Counted from the first letter of the stretch, positions 16,203 to 25,770 are shown. The stretch: DNA of 64,000 nt from an uncultured Roseovarius sp. (GCA_951812895.1 OX638333.1:1168366-1232365); one strand, 5' to 3'. The notes: generated by a model not told the origin, from the letters alone. Translations and numbers: made by a program.

Positions 16203-19200
16203 TCACGCCACCATCTGCTCGGCCTTTTTCAGATCAACCGAAACAAGCTGTGACACGCCCTGTTCACCCATCGTCACACCGAACAGACGGTCCATGCGGC
16301 TCATTGTAACCGCGTGGTGGGTGATGATCAGGAACCGGGTTTCGGTGCGGCGGCACATTTCGTCCAGCAAATCACAGAAACGACCCACATTGGCATCGTC
16401 CAATGGCGCGTCAACCTCATCCAGCACACAGATCGGAGCAGGATTTGCCAGAAACACGGCGAATATCAGCGCCAGTGCTGTGAGCGTTTGTTCACCACCC
16501 GACAACAAAGACAATGTCGCCAACTTTTTACCCGGAGGTTGGCACATGATTTCCAGCCCGGCATCCAACGGATCATCGCTTTCAACCATCACCAGATTTG
16601 CCTCGCCACCGCCGAACAGGTGCTTGAACAGCATCGCGAAATTGGAGTTTACCTGTTCAAAAGCCGTCAGAAGCCTTTCGCGCCCTTCACGGTTCAGCGA
16701 GTTAATGCCACTGCGCAGGGTGCGGATCGCCTCTTCCAGATCCTGTTTCTCGTTTAGTAGCGTGTTATGTTCTTCACTGACTTCCTTGGCATCCTCTTCG
16801 GCCCGCAGGTTAACCGCACCCAATGCATCGCGCTGGCGTTTCAGACGGTTCACATCTGCCTCAATGGCGTCAGAGGCCGGCATGCGGTCCGGGTCAGCCT
16901 CTAACCGTTCTAGCAAGGCGGCCGGCGTTGTTTCCTGTTCTTCTGTGATCCGCTCGGCGGCGTGGGTCAGTGTTTCACGCGTGGCTTCGGCCCGTGCCTC
17001 GGACCGTGCCCGTGCCTCGCGCGCTTCAGAGGCGGACCGCTCTGCTTCACGTTCACCAACCACGGCTGTGCGTGCTGCACCTTCTGCAGCGCTTAGAGCA
17101 TCCATAGCCTCTGCGCGCCGCGCTTCTGCACGCTCAATTTCCGCACCCAGGTCTGCCCGTTTGGCGGCGATCTCGGCTGGCTTTGTGTTTGCCTCTTCCA
17201 GCTCTGCCTCAGAGTTTTCTTTCCGCTCGGCCAGCTCGGCGCTTCGCTTTTCTGCGGTCTCAAGCCGGTGGCGCCAACCACTGATTTCTTTGGTGACTTC
17301 CTGCGTTCGCCGTGTACGCGCCTCGCCTTCGCGGCGAAGCTCGTCATGGGCGGACCGTTTGGCCATCATCGTCATTCGGGCAGCTTCGACCGTCAGCTTT
17401 ACATCTTCAACCTCGGCCCGCGCAGCACCCAGATCGGCCAAGCCGGTTTGTGCCTTTTCAGCCTCAGACAGTTGCACGCGTGCGGCAGCTGCCTCTTCAT
17501 CATGCCGGGTTACGGCAAGACCAAGAGATTCCAGTTTCGATTCAGCTAGGTTGCGATCCGCCTCAGCGCGGCTCAGAGCCCGGCTAGCCGAGTTCAGCGC
17601 ACCATCCGCTGCGCGGCGTGCCTCGCGGGCCTGTTTGTCAGCTTCGGTGAGATCAGCCAACCGACTACGCAATGTTTCATGTGCACGCGACGCACCTTCT
17701 GCACGCGCCGTTGCATGGGCCAGTTGCTGTTTGAGCTCTTCCAGACGATTGAGTTGTTCCAGCCTTAGTGCAGCCGCACTTGGCGCGTCTTCGGCCCAGG
17801 CCCGATAACCATCCCACCGCCACAAGTCGCCCTCGATACTGACCAAGCGCTGACCGGGGCCAAGCAATAGCTGTAGACGCGGCCCATCTTCGGGATCAAC
17901 CAACCCGATCTGCGCCATGCGCCGGGCAAGAACATCCGGCACGGTTACATGAGTGGACAGGGCTGTCACGCCCTCAGGCAAGATCTGCGCGGCAGAATAC
18001 CCCGGCAGCCGGGCCCAGCCGGACGGACCTTCGACCTCGACCTCTGGCGCTCGCAGGTCATCGGCCAAAGCTGCACCAAGTGCTTTTTCATACCCCGGCG
18101 CGACCTGCACGCGGTCCAAAATCTGGCCACCTTCGGCTGTATCGCGGTCCAGCAGCCGCGACAGCGCGGAAACCTCTGCCGACAATGCGTTCAGCTCACC
18201 TTCGGCGGCTGATCGTTCGGCCCGGGCCTCCGCTTCCCGGCCTTGAGTTTCTGCACGCGCCTCATCGGTCCGGGTCAGCGCCTCATCGGCAGCTTTTGCA
18301 GCTTCGGTTGCCTGTGCTTCGGATAGCTGGGCGGCTTTGAAATCCTGCCCGGCCTGCAACATTGCTTCTTTAGACACATGTGCCGCTTCGCGCGCACGGC
18401 CAGCCTCTGCCTCGCTTTTGGTCAGGGTCTTTTGGCTATCGTCAACAAGACGTTGCGCTGAATGATGCCGTGCAGACAGCCGGGCGACATCTTCGGTCAG
18501 TTGCGACAAATCCGTTTCCCGCTGCTGCAGGACCGCGGCGGCATCACTGGCGGCTTCGCTGGCGCCTGCCAGCTTTTCATCATGTCCTTCTGCGGCCTTG
18601 GACAGCTCGCGCGCTTCCCATTCCAACCGCTCGATGGTTTCCCCGGCGTCACGGTTCAGGCTTTCTTCGCGCTCTATATCGCGGGCCAGTTGTTCAATAC
18701 GGGACTGCAGGGTTTCGATCCGCGCCCGCGCATTGTTTTCCTGTTCGTTCAGCGTGTCCTGACTCACCTGAAGCCGTTGCAGAACGGCGGCTGCAATTGC
18801 TTCTTCTTCGCGTAATGGCGGCAATGCGTCATCGGCCTGAGCTCGTATCTTTGCAGCCTCACGAGCCGCACTTTCTGCCCGGGCCGCCGCGGTTGTCCGG
18901 TCCTGCAACTCAGCTGTGGCCATCGCACTGGCCTCATCGGCCTCTTTCCACCGGCGATAAAGCAACAGTCCCTCGGCCCGCCGCAGCTCTTCCCCGATCT
19001 GGCGATACCGCGCCGCCTGTCGGGCCTGTCGCGCCAATTGTGCCAGTTGGCCTGCAAGCTGTTCGATCACATCGTCGACACGGGTGAGGTTGGTCTCTGC
19101 CGCTCTCAGCTTCAGTTCAGCTTCGTGCCGCCGCTGATAAAGCCCGGAAATACCTGCGGCTTCTTCCAGAATGCGCCGCCGCGCCTTGGGTTTGGCATTG

Positions 19201-19658
19201 ATCAGCTCTGCAATCTGCCCTTGCCTGACCAATGCCGGAGAATGCGCACCTGTTGATGCATCGGCAAACAACATCTGCACATCGCGTGCGCGCACATCCT
19301 TGCCGTTCACTTTAAAGGCGCTGCCGACATCGCGGGTGATCCGGCGGTTAATCTCAAGATGATCGGCATCGTTAAATCCGGCTGGAGCCAGTCGATCGGA
19401 GTTGTCGATATGAACCGCAACTTCGGCAAAATTTCGAGCCGGGCGTGTCGCCGCCCCTGCAAAAATCACATCTTCCATGCCACCGCCCCGCATAGCGGTG
19501 GGTCGATTTTCGCCCATCACCCAGCGCAGGGCTTCCAGCAGGTTTGACTTGCCACAGCCATTCGGGCCGACAACTCCGGTCAGTCCGTCCGAAATCAAAA
19601 GGTCCGTCGGATCGACGAAGCTTTTGAATCCGGTCAGTCTGAGTTTGCTGAACTGCAA
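16203..19658 (-). CDS. smc: Chromosome segregation protein SMC
   Basis: A 1151-aa chromosome condensation ATPase. The N-terminal head holds the Walker A motif GPNGCGKSNLLEAL. Two very long Ala/Glu/Arg-rich coiled coils flank a hinge (about residues 480-620). The C-terminal head has the signature LSGGEQTLTALALIFA and Walker B ICVLDEVDAPLDD. The likely start is TTG at 19658 (LQFSKLRLTGFKSF) after AGAGGGG; a longer frame reaches 19730 but is not family-like. With ScpA and ScpB it organises the newly replicated origin. ScpAB genes are not in the window. A DnaA-box sequence lies upstream at 19772. Confidence 0.95.
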   Translation of the reverse strand: MQFSKLRLTGFKSFVDPTDLLISDGLTGVVGPNGCGKSNLLEALRWVMGENRPTAMRGGGMEDVIFAGAATRPARNFAEVAVHIDNSDRLAPAGFNDADHLEINRRITRDVGSAFKVNGKDVRARDVQMLFADASTGAHSPALVRQGQIAELINAKPKARRRILEEAAGISGLYQRRHEAELKLRAAETNLTRVDDVIEQLAGQLAQLARQARQAARYRQIGEELRRAEGLLLYRRWKEADEASAMATAELQDRTTAAARAESAAREAAKIRAQADDALPPLREEEAIAAAVLQRLQVSQDTLNEQENNARARIETLQSRIEQLARDIEREESLNRDAGETIERLEWEARELSKAAEGHDEKLAGASEAASDAAAVLQQRETDLSQLTEDVARLSARHHSAQRLVDDSQKTLTKSEAEAGRAREAAHVSKEAMLQAGQDFKAAQLSEAQATEAAKAADEALTRTDEARAETQGREAEARAERSAAEGELNALSAEVSALSRLLDRDTAEGGQILDRVQVAPGYEKALGAALADDLRAPEVEVEGPSGWARLPGYSAAQILPEGVTALSTHVTVPDVLARRMAQIGLVDPEDGPRLQLLLGPGQRLVSIEGDLWRWDGYRAWAEDAPSAAALRLEQLNRLEELKQQLAHATARAEGASRAHETLRSRLADLTEADKQAREARRAADGALNSASRALSRAEADRNLAESKLESLGLAVTRHDEEAAAARVQLSEAEKAQTGLADLGAARAEVEDVKLTVEAARMTMMAKRSAHDELRREGEARTRRTQEVTKEISGWRHRLETAEKRSAELAERKENSEAELEEANTKPAEIAAKRADLGAEIERAEARRAEAMDALSAAEGAARTAVVGEREAERSASEAREARARSEARAEATRETLTHAAERITEEQETTPAALLERLEADPDRMPASDAIEADVNRLKRQRDALGAVNLRAEEDAKEVSEEHNTLLNEKQDLEEAIRTLRSGINSLNREGRERLLTAFEQVNSNFAMLFKHLFGGGEANLVMVESDDPLDAGLEIMCQPPGKKLATLSLLSGGEQTLTALALIFAVFLANPAPICVLDEVDAPLDDANVGRFCDLLDEMCRRTETRFLIITHHAVTMSRMDRLFGVTMGEQGVSQLVSVDLKKAEQMVA

Positions 19659-19771
19659 AGACGCCCCTCTGGCAGGTTTGGGCCGGTGATTCCGGTCTGA
19701 TTGCCGATATGAGACGATGCAAGTGCGCACCTGTCAACGCCAAACCCCATGATATGGGTCATAGACACGAG

Positions 19772-19780
19772 TTATCCACA
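19772..19780. promoter_or_regulatory. Consensus DnaA box upstream of smc
   Basis: TTATCCACA, an exact match to the consensus DnaA-binding 9-mer, lies 114 bp upstream of the smc start and about 45 bp past the carbonic anhydrase stop. Only one box was found, with no AT-rich unwinding region and no other origin gene, so this is not an origin. It may let DnaA influence smc transcription, or it may be chance. Confidence 0.45.
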
Positions 19781-19824
19781 AGATATGGCAATCAACCGCC
19801 AGTTTATGGTACTAATAAGTTGCC

Positions 19825-20475
19825 TCAGATCGCAACAAATGTTCCGGAATCGGCGCTGTATTGTTCTACGCCACCTTCGCCGATATCATGCCAAAGCCCA
19901 TGCAGGCTCAGCCGTCCGCTTTCCACAGCACTCTTCACAAACGGAAAGGACATGAGGTTCTCAAGCGACACAAGAACCGCCTCTTTTTCAAGTGCGCGGG
20001 TGCGATCCTCTTCGTTTTCGATATCCTTCACCCGTTCATATCCGGGGCGCAGGATATCCATCCATCGGCCAACAAAGCTCGATTTTTCTTCCAGCTCAGG
20101 CGCGTGACCAGAGCACATTGCCTCGCACCCTTTGACACCCCCGCAACTGGAATGACCCAGCACAATCACATGCGCCACTTTTAGCGCGGTCACAGCATAT
20201 TCCACTGCGGCAGACGTACCATGTGCCTCACCGTCTGCTTTGAACGGCGGGACCAGGCTCGCGATATTGCGGTGCAGAAAGAATTCTCCCATATCCGCGC
20301 CAAAAATAGACGTGACATGAACGCGGCTGTCACAGCAGGAAATCACCATCGCGCGCGGATGCTGCCCCTCGTCAGCCAGCCGGTGATACCAAGACTGGTT
20401 TTCCTTGTATGTCGTCGCTTTCCAGCCGTGGAAGCGCTGGACAAGGTAGTGCGGCAGTGGGCGCGCGTTTTGCAT
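19825..20475 (-). CDS. Beta-class carbonic anhydrase
   Basis: A 216-aa cytoplasmic zinc enzyme that interconverts CO2 and bicarbonate. The zinc and active-site motifs are ISCCDSRV (Cys and the Asp-Arg pair) and HSSCGGVKGC (His and Cys). The overall length and the start MQNARPLPHYLVQRFHGWK fit alphaproteobacterial homologues. The ATG at 20475 is chosen; a GTG four codons upstream is possible and neither has a strong Shine-Dalgarno. It lies upstream of smc in the same orientation but 166 bp away, so joint transcription is uncertain. Confidence 0.93.
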   Translation of the reverse strand: MQNARPLPHYLVQRFHGWKATTYKENQSWYHRLADEGQHPRAMVISCCDSRVHVTSIFGADMGEFFLHRNIASLVPPFKADGEAHGTSAAVEYAVTALKVAHVIVLGHSSCGGVKGCEAMCSGHAPELEEKSSFVGRWMDILRPGYERVKDIENEEDRTRALEKEAVLVSLENLMSFPFVKSAVESGRLSLHGLWHDIGEGGVEQYSADSGTFVAI

Positions 20476-20627
20476 GGGGTAGCTCACTCTTGTCTGTGTG
20501 TCGGGGTAATAGTCCGAATTCTCTGAGAATTCGAGAGAGAATTATGCCGCAGTGCAACCAATTCAACACCTCTATGTATCACTGTCCCCTGACGTTCTTG
20601 GGGGCACGGAAAAATTGGGGTGAGACT

Positions 20628-21008
20628 GTGGAGCATGTGACGCTTCTTACACAAAGGGAATCGGTTCGGGTAGACACGGGCCGATTGGAAGAGCTGTATC
20701 GACATTTGGGTGAAGCCGGGGCAGAAGATGTCGTTTGCCGCGCGTTAGAGGATTTGGCCGCGCGTCTGGCCGACATTGAAAGGTGCTATCGCAGCGGTGA
20801 AGCGGCCGACATGCGGCGCTATGCCCGAAGCCTTGCCACGATATCTGAGCCAATTGGCCTGCAATCACTGGCACGGGTGGCGGGTGATGTAATCATTTGC
20901 ATCGACTATGGCGACCCGGTTGCACTTGCGGCGACCTTGGCGCGGTTGTTGCGCATCGGTGAAAGCTCTTTAACCGACATTTGGGACGTGGCGGAAATGC
21001 CGGTGTGA
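20628..21008 (+). CDS. Conserved small helical protein upstream of the M17 aminopeptidase gene
   Basis: A 126-aa protein, predicted all-helical and cytoplasmic, with no domain I can name with confidence. The length and the pattern of four amphipathic helices recall histidine phosphotransfer (Hpt) domains, but the phospho-accepting His motif is not evident. The start is probably the GTG at 20628 after GGGGTGAG, although the frame is open from 20409. It precedes the aminopeptidase gene by 99 bp and may be the first gene of that operon. Confidence 0.65.
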   Translation: MEHVTLLTQRESVRVDTGRLEELYRHLGEAGAEDVVCRALEDLAARLADIERCYRSGEAADMRRYARSLATISEPIGLQSLARVAGDVIICIDYGDPVALAATLARLLRIGESSLTDIWDVAEMPV

Positions 21009-21107
21009 ACACAGGCTGGCGCGACAACCGGGCAAGAATTTCGGTTTTCACCCGGCGCTTTCCACTCTAGGCTCGATATCCGATATCTAAGCCATAGGAG
21101 CAGCCAC

Positions 21108-22487
21108 GTGCCGCCAACTTTCGCCACAAAAGACACCAGCACATTGCCACTGAATGTGATCGAACAGGATGGGCTGGAACACTGGCTGAAGCAGCAACCT
21201 GCACATATTGCGAATTGGGCGGGCAACAGCGGGTTCACTGCCGCTGTCGGGTCAACTCTGATGATACCGGGGCCTGATGGCACGCCTGTAATGGCATTAG
21301 CCGGCTATGGCAGCGCCAAATCCCGCGCCCGCGGGCGGTTCCACCTAGCAAGTGCTGCGGCCGCTTTGCCGGAAGGCAGCTATGAACTGACTGGTCTGCC
21401 ACAGGAGCGCGCCGACGAAGAAGCGCTTGGCTGGCTGCTGTCGGCGTATGCTTTTGATCGTTACCGCGATCAGAAGCCCGCGACCGCGAGGTTGGTCGCT
21501 CCCACCGGGATTGATGCGGCCCGGATCGAGACAATTGCCGCAGGCGAGTGCCTTACCCGAGACCTGATCAACACTCCGGCCTCTGACATGGGTCCGGCAG
21601 AGCTTGAAACGGCCTGTTCCAATCTCGCCGAAACCCACGGCGCCAGCATCGGCGTGATCCGGGGCGAAGCACTGTTGGAACTGAATTTTCCCATGATCCA
21701 TACTGTCGGTCGCGCCGCAGCCCAGGTGCCGCGTTTGATCGACATGACCTGGGGTGAAACCGGCCCTAAAGTAACTCTGGTGGGCAAGGGCGTGTGCTTT
21801 GACACCGGCGGACTGAACCTCAAGCCCGGATCGTCCATGGGCCTGATGAAAAAGGATATGGGCGGCGCGGCCACTGTGCTGGGCCTTGCGCATATGATCA
21901 TGGGCTTGGGGCTTGACATGCAGTTGCGTGTGCTGATCCCGGCAGTTGAAAATGCTGTCAGCGGCAATGCCTTCCGGCCCGGCGACATCCTGACCGCCCG
22001 CAACGGCTTGACGGTTGAGATAAACAACACCGACGCTGAAGGGCGGCTGGTGTTGGCCGATGCGTTGGCTTTGGGAGCAGAAGACAACCCGGATCTGATG
22101 ATATCGATGGCCACGCTCACCGGTGCGGCACGTGTTGCTGTGGGGCCTGACCTGGCACCTTACTTCACCGATGACGGCGCTTTTTCCGCCGTGCTGGAGG
22201 ATGCTGCCGCCAAGGTGGCCGATCCGGTCTGGCGCCTGCCGTTCCACACTCCTTACGAGTCCATGATCGAGCCCGGTATTGCCGATCTGGACAACGCCCC
22301 CAAGGGTGGATTTGCCGGATCCATCACAGCCGCACTGTTCCTGCGCCGGTTTGCCGGGGACACAAACTATACCCATTTCGACATCTACGGCTGGAACCCC
22401 ACCGCCGCCCCTGCCCGGCCCAAAGGCGGTGTAGGTATGGGCGCGCGAGCCTTGCTGGAGGCATTGCCGGAGGTGTTGGGGCTGTGA
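21108..22487 (+). CDS. Leucyl aminopeptidase family protein (M17)
   Basis: A 459-aa cytosolic metallo-aminopeptidase that removes N-terminal residues from peptides. The M17 signatures are present: GKGVCFDTGGLNLKP with the metal-binding lysine and aspartate region, KKDMGGAA, and the hallmark NTDAEGRL. The C-terminal catalytic domain is full length and the N-terminal domain is of the short PepB-like type. Translation starts at GTG 21108 after TAGGAG. The stop overlaps the start of the NlpC/P60 gene by 4 bp, so the two are coupled. Confidence 0.92.
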   Translation: MPPTFATKDTSTLPLNVIEQDGLEHWLKQQPAHIANWAGNSGFTAAVGSTLMIPGPDGTPVMALAGYGSAKSRARGRFHLASAAAALPEGSYELTGLPQERADEEALGWLLSAYAFDRYRDQKPATARLVAPTGIDAARIETIAAGECLTRDLINTPASDMGPAELETACSNLAETHGASIGVIRGEALLELNFPMIHTVGRAAAQVPRLIDMTWGETGPKVTLVGKGVCFDTGGLNLKPGSSMGLMKKDMGGAATVLGLAHMIMGLGLDMQLRVLIPAVENAVSGNAFRPGDILTARNGLTVEINNTDAEGRLVLADALALGAEDNPDLMISMATLTGAARVAVGPDLAPYFTDDGAFSAVLEDAAAKVADPVWRLPFHTPYESMIEPGIADLDNAPKGGFAGSITAALFLRRFAGDTNYTHFDIYGWNPTAAPARPKGGVGMGARALLEALPEVLGL

Positions 22488-23338
22488 CGGATCGGCGACG
22501 ATTACATACCAACGGACGTGTTGCTCACGCTGCCCTTTTGGGAAAGGTCGAGGCAGATCGGTATGTCGAAGGCGAAGATCGCCAGGTCATCTGCTCGGTA
22601 ACGCCACTGCTGCGCGAACCGGAAGGACCGAAAGATCGCGAACTGGTGTTCGGCGAAGAGGTGTGTCTTCTGGAAGAACAAGATGGGTATGTCTTTGGAT
22701 ATGCGCTGCGCGACGGGTATGCTGGGTATGTCGCGTCTGCTGCCCTTGCACGTCCCAACCGACCGGCCACACATGTTGTGAAAAGCCGGATGACTTATGC
22801 CTTGATTGAGCCCGATTTCAAATGTGGTGGTGAGCCTGTCTTGCTTAGCCTTGGCGCTCGGGTCAGCATTGTGGGTGCGGATGAGAAATGGGCAGAAATC
22901 ACCACTTCCGGTTCGCCACTATATTCTCCCGCCAACCACCTGCGCCCGCTGAATAAGCCAGAATTCGACCCCGTGACCGTAGCCGAGCGGCTGACTGGAA
23001 CGCCCTATGTCTGGGGTGGAAATTCCGCACTTGGCATAGATTGTTCTGGTCTTATTCAGGCTGCCTGCCTCGCCTGCGGCATCCCCTGCCCCGGCGACAG
23101 CGATATGCAGGAGGCCGAATTGGGCGACCATCTGCCCGACGGCACCCCCCTCCGACGCGGCGATCTGCTGTTCTGGAAAGGCCATGTTGCGTGGGTCACC
23201 GACCCCGACACACTGATCCACGCCAACGCTTTTCATATGGCCGTGGCCTACGAACCGATCCAAGATGCTATCAACCGAATCGAGGCGCAGGGCGATGGCC
23301 CTGTTACTGCCCGCAAACGCCTGAAAGGACCCACATGA
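22484..23338 (+). CDS. NlpC/P60-family cell-wall peptidase with SH3 domains
   Basis: A 284-aa C40 cysteine peptidase related to dipeptidyl-peptidase VI, which cuts gamma-D-Glu-diamino acid bonds in murein peptides. Two bacterial SH3-like domains (about 10-75 and 85-150) precede the catalytic domain, which has the catalytic Cys in GIDCSGLIQAACLA and His in GHVAWV. There is no signal peptide, so it probably acts on recycled muropeptides in the cytoplasm together with the aminopeptidase encoded just upstream. The start is GTG at 22484; the stop overlaps the agmatinase gene by 4 bp. Confidence 0.88.
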   Translation: MTDRRRLHTNGRVAHAALLGKVEADRYVEGEDRQVICSVTPLLREPEGPKDRELVFGEEVCLLEEQDGYVFGYALRDGYAGYVASAALARPNRPATHVVKSRMTYALIEPDFKCGGEPVLLSLGARVSIVGADEKWAEITTSGSPLYSPANHLRPLNKPEFDPVTVAERLTGTPYVWGGNSALGIDCSGLIQAACLACGIPCPGDSDMQEAELGDHLPDGTPLRRGDLLFWKGHVAWVTDPDTLIHANAFHMAVAYEPIQDAINRIEAQGDGPVTARKRLKGPT

Positions 23339-24297
23339 GCGATCCGTTCTTCACCCCCGTCTCCGGATTTGACCTGCCCCGCTTTGCCGGCGTGCCAACG
23401 TTTATGCGCCTGCCATATGTGCCACCCGGGCATGAGCGGTTTAATGATGTCGAGGTCGGAATCATTGGCGTACCCTGGGACAGCGGCACCACCAACCGCC
23501 CCGGCCCGCGCCATGGGCCGCGTCAGTTGCGTGACCTGTCCACCATGATCCGCGCCCAGCATCAGATCAACGGCACACGACCTTTTGAGGCGATGAACTG
23601 TGCCGATCTGGGGGATGTTGGCCCCAACCCCGCCGATATCCTCGATTCAATGGAACGGATCACCGGGTTTTACCGCGAGGCGATTGCGGCTGGTATCATC
23701 CCTCTTACTGCGGGTGGCGATCACCTGACATCCCTTCCAGTGCTGCGGGCCGTGGCCAAGGATCGGCCAGTCGGGATGGTGCATTTCGACAGCCATACCG
23801 ATCTTATGCATTCCTATTTCGGTGGCACCATGTACACGCACGGCACCCCCTTTCGCCGCGCGGTGGAAGAGGAGCTGCTGGATCCTAAAAAGGTTGTTCA
23901 GATCGGCATTCGCGGCACCATGTATGACGAAGAAGACCGCGATTTTGCCGCCGCGAACGGCATCCGCCTGATCCTGATCGAGGAATTCCACGCGCGCGGT
24001 GTTCAGGACGTGATGGCCGAAGCCCGCGAAATCGCAGGCACCGGGCCGACCTATGTCAGCTATGACATTGATTTTGTTGATCCCACTTTTGCACCGGGCA
24101 CCGGCACACCCGAAATCGGTGGGCCAAACTCATTTCAGGCCATCGAGGTGGTGCGCGGACTGGAAGGGCTAAACATTGTCGGTGCAGACATGGTCGAGGT
24201 TTCACCCCCATTCGACGAAAGCGGCGGCACGGCCTTCCTCGGCGTGTCGATCATGTTTGAAATGCTGTGTGTGATGGCTGCGGGAAAAGCCGCTTAG
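23335..24297 (+). CDS. speB: Agmatinase / ureohydrolase family enzyme
   Basis: A 320-aa arginase-superfamily manganese enzyme, expected to hydrolyse agmatine or a related guanidino compound to urea and an amine. The metal motifs are GGDH, HFDSHTDL and SYDIDFVDPTFAPGTGTPE. An open frame runs back to 23041, but the ATG at 23335 overlaps the upstream stop (ATGA) and gives the family length. It is the last gene of the operon; 41 bp after its stop comes IS copy 2, so any following partner gene may have been separated. Guanidinobutyrase or guanidinopropionase activity is also possible. Confidence 0.88.
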   Translation: MSDPFFTPVSGFDLPRFAGVPTFMRLPYVPPGHERFNDVEVGIIGVPWDSGTTNRPGPRHGPRQLRDLSTMIRAQHQINGTRPFEAMNCADLGDVGPNPADILDSMERITGFYREAIAAGIIPLTAGGDHLTSLPVLRAVAKDRPVGMVHFDSHTDLMHSYFGGTMYTHGTPFRRAVEEELLDPKKVVQIGIRGTMYDEEDRDFAAANGIRLILIEEFHARGVQDVMAEAREIAGTGPTYVSYDIDFVDPTFAPGTGTPEIGGPNSFQAIEVVRGLEGLNIVGADMVEVSPPFDESGGTAFLGVSIMFEMLCVMAAGKAA

Positions 24298-24419
24298 TAC
24301 GTTACATCGAAGATTGTAATCGGGGCGTGAAAGGCCTTTAGCATGTGTAATTGGGCTGACCCTGATCTGAGGTTGAGCTCCCGGTAGGATCACAGGATAG
24401 CTGTGAACAAGGGAGACTG

Positions 24420-25457
24420 ATGATGGAATATTTTGCCGGACTGGATGTGTCGCTGCGGTCGTGCGCGCTTTGCATCGTTGATAGCAAGGGCAAGGTGATG
24501 CTTGAGCGCGATCTGCTGTGCGAGGTTGGCGACATTGCGGAGTGCTTGACGGATTTTGCTTATCCGATTGAGCGAGTTGGCTTCGAGGCGGGCACGATGA
24601 GCCAGCACCTTTTCTTTGGCTTGACCAATGAGGGCTTCGACGTCGTGTGCATGGAAGCGCGTCAGGTGAATGCGGCGCTGTCTGCGATGCGCAACAAGAC
24701 CGACAAGAATGACGCCCGAGGAATTGCGCAGATCCTGCGCACCGGATGGTTCAGCCCTGTGCACATGAAGAGCCGGAAGGCCCATGGCTATCGTGCATTG
24801 CTCAGCACCCGTAAAGCCCTACTTAACAAAACGATTGATCTGGCCAATGAAGTTCGCGGGTTGCTGAAAATCTTCGGCATCCGCCTGCCCAAGACCGTGA
24901 AGCATGGCAGCTTTGACGGTGTTGTCCGCCCGATGATCGAGATGGATGATGTTCTGGCACATGCTATGCTTCCGCTGCTAGATGCACGCCTTGTTCTGTA
25001 TCAGCACTTCCTGGAACTGGACCGGCGCGTCAAACGCGCTGCAAGTCACGATGAGGTCTGCATGCGGATGATGACTGTGCCGGGTGTCGGGCCGATCGCA
25101 GCGCTGACCTTCAAGGCGGCTGTCGATGATCCTGACCGCTTCAAGCGATCCCGCACGGTGGCCGCACATTTTGGGCTGACACCGCGCCGTTTCCAGTCGG
25201 GTGAACATGACAATCCCGGCCGAATATCAAAGGCGGGTGACAGAGACGTTCGCGCAACTTTATACGCGGCGGCAAATGCACTGCTCATGCGCACGATGGC
25301 CGGGTCACAGATCAAAACCTGGGGGACGCGCCTGATGCGGACCAAAGGCAGACGTCGCGCTGTCGTCGCCGTCGCACGTAAACTGGCTGTTTTGCTACAC
25401 CGCATGTGGGCAGATGGCACTGAATTCCGTCCGGAAATGGTGGAGGGTACGGCATGA
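24420..25457 (+). CDS. IS110/IS1111-family DEDD transposase, copy 2
   Basis: A 345-aa protein identical in translation to the one at 655-1692, with the same DEDD (Asp9, Glu56, Asp95, Asp98) and Ser270 positions. Identity, including the flanking non-coding ends, implies recent transposition or gene conversion. Both copies have the same ribosome site and the same 81-bp leader, so both should be expressed equally well. Confidence 0.93.
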   Translation: MMEYFAGLDVSLRSCALCIVDSKGKVMLERDLLCEVGDIAECLTDFAYPIERVGFEAGTMSQHLFFGLTNEGFDVVCMEARQVNAALSAMRNKTDKNDARGIAQILRTGWFSPVHMKSRKAHGYRALLSTRKALLNKTIDLANEVRGLLKIFGIRLPKTVKHGSFDGVVRPMIEMDDVLAHAMLPLLDARLVLYQHFLELDRRVKRAASHDEVCMRMMTVPGVGPIAALTFKAAVDDPDRFKRSRTVAAHFGLTPRRFQSGEHDNPGRISKAGDRDVRATLYAAANALLMRTMAGSQIKTWGTRLMRTKGRRRAVVAVARKLAVLLHRMWADGTEFRPEMVEGTA

Positions 25458-25715
25458 TCTGAACCACCCACCACCAAACCGAGCGGGGTCGTCCCTCACC
25501 GGACGAGGTTCGTGGATGAAGCCGAAAATGACTGCTGCGCCACGTGAAGCGCGTCTCTTAGCGGGGCTCTCCACAACCGATCCGACATATGCGTGCAGCG
25601 GTGCCACCTGAGCATCAATCAGACTGCGAAGAGAAGCGTGACCCGGATGAGCGACAAAACCCAAAACTAAAAAGGAAAATGAGCTTGACCCAAACACCCA
25701 ATTAGAGAAGCGGTC
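25458..25715 (+). ncRNA. Candidate bridge-RNA region at the right end of IS copy 2
   Basis: The same 258-bp non-coding right end as in copy 1. The guide segments of an IS1111-type bridge RNA would have to pair with the target flanks of this copy and of copy 1. The two targets look unlike each other beyond a few bases next to the ends, which limits where the guides can lie. Folding and flank comparison would be needed to place the RNA. Confidence 0.38.
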
Positions 25716-25730
25716 CTTCGAGCGAACCCC

Positions 25731-25770
25731 CTGCGCGAAATAGCGGGCAAAGCCCGCCGCGCATTGCCGA
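25731..25770. repeat. REP-like palindrome, copy A
   Basis: A GC-rich element whose core is GCGGGC, a 3-nt loop and GCCCGC (25743-25757), framed by GCGCGAAA on the left and CGCGCAT on the right. An inverted near-copy lies at 61751-61790 and differs at only two positions over the central 32 bases. A further shared segment, GGCGATTTGG followed by TTGGT, occurs beyond both copies. This looks like a dispersed extragenic palindrome family. It directly adjoins the right end of IS copy 2. Confidence 0.6.

Larger units (their letters stand above)
24339..25715 (+). mobile_element. IS110-family insertion sequence, IS1111-type ends, copy 2
   Basis: A 1377-bp unit that appears identical to 574-1950 and has the same orientation, offset by exactly 23765 bp. 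The subterminal TAATTGGG core lies at 24348-24355 and its inverse at 25697-25704. The flanks differ completely from those of copy 1. The right end abuts a REP-like palindrome (25731-25770), a kind of site often chosen by IS110-family elements. The insertion is just downstream of speB and interrupts no recognisable gene. Confidence 0.9.

Noticed and set aside
16294-17808. A 504-residue open frame on the plus strand, opposite smc
   Set aside because: It is Ser/Arg/Ala low-complexity sequence produced by the antisense of the Ala/Glu-rich coiled coil of SMC; no ribosome site or domain.
19772-19780. Replication origin near smc
   Set aside because: Only a single DnaA box, no AT-rich unwinding region, and no dnaA, hemE, parAB or other origin-linked genes.
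574-25715. Composite transposon formed by the two IS copies
   Set aside because: The enclosed 22.4 kb is core metabolism and smc with normal gene order, and IS110-type elements are not known to mobilise such intervals; independent insertions are simpler.
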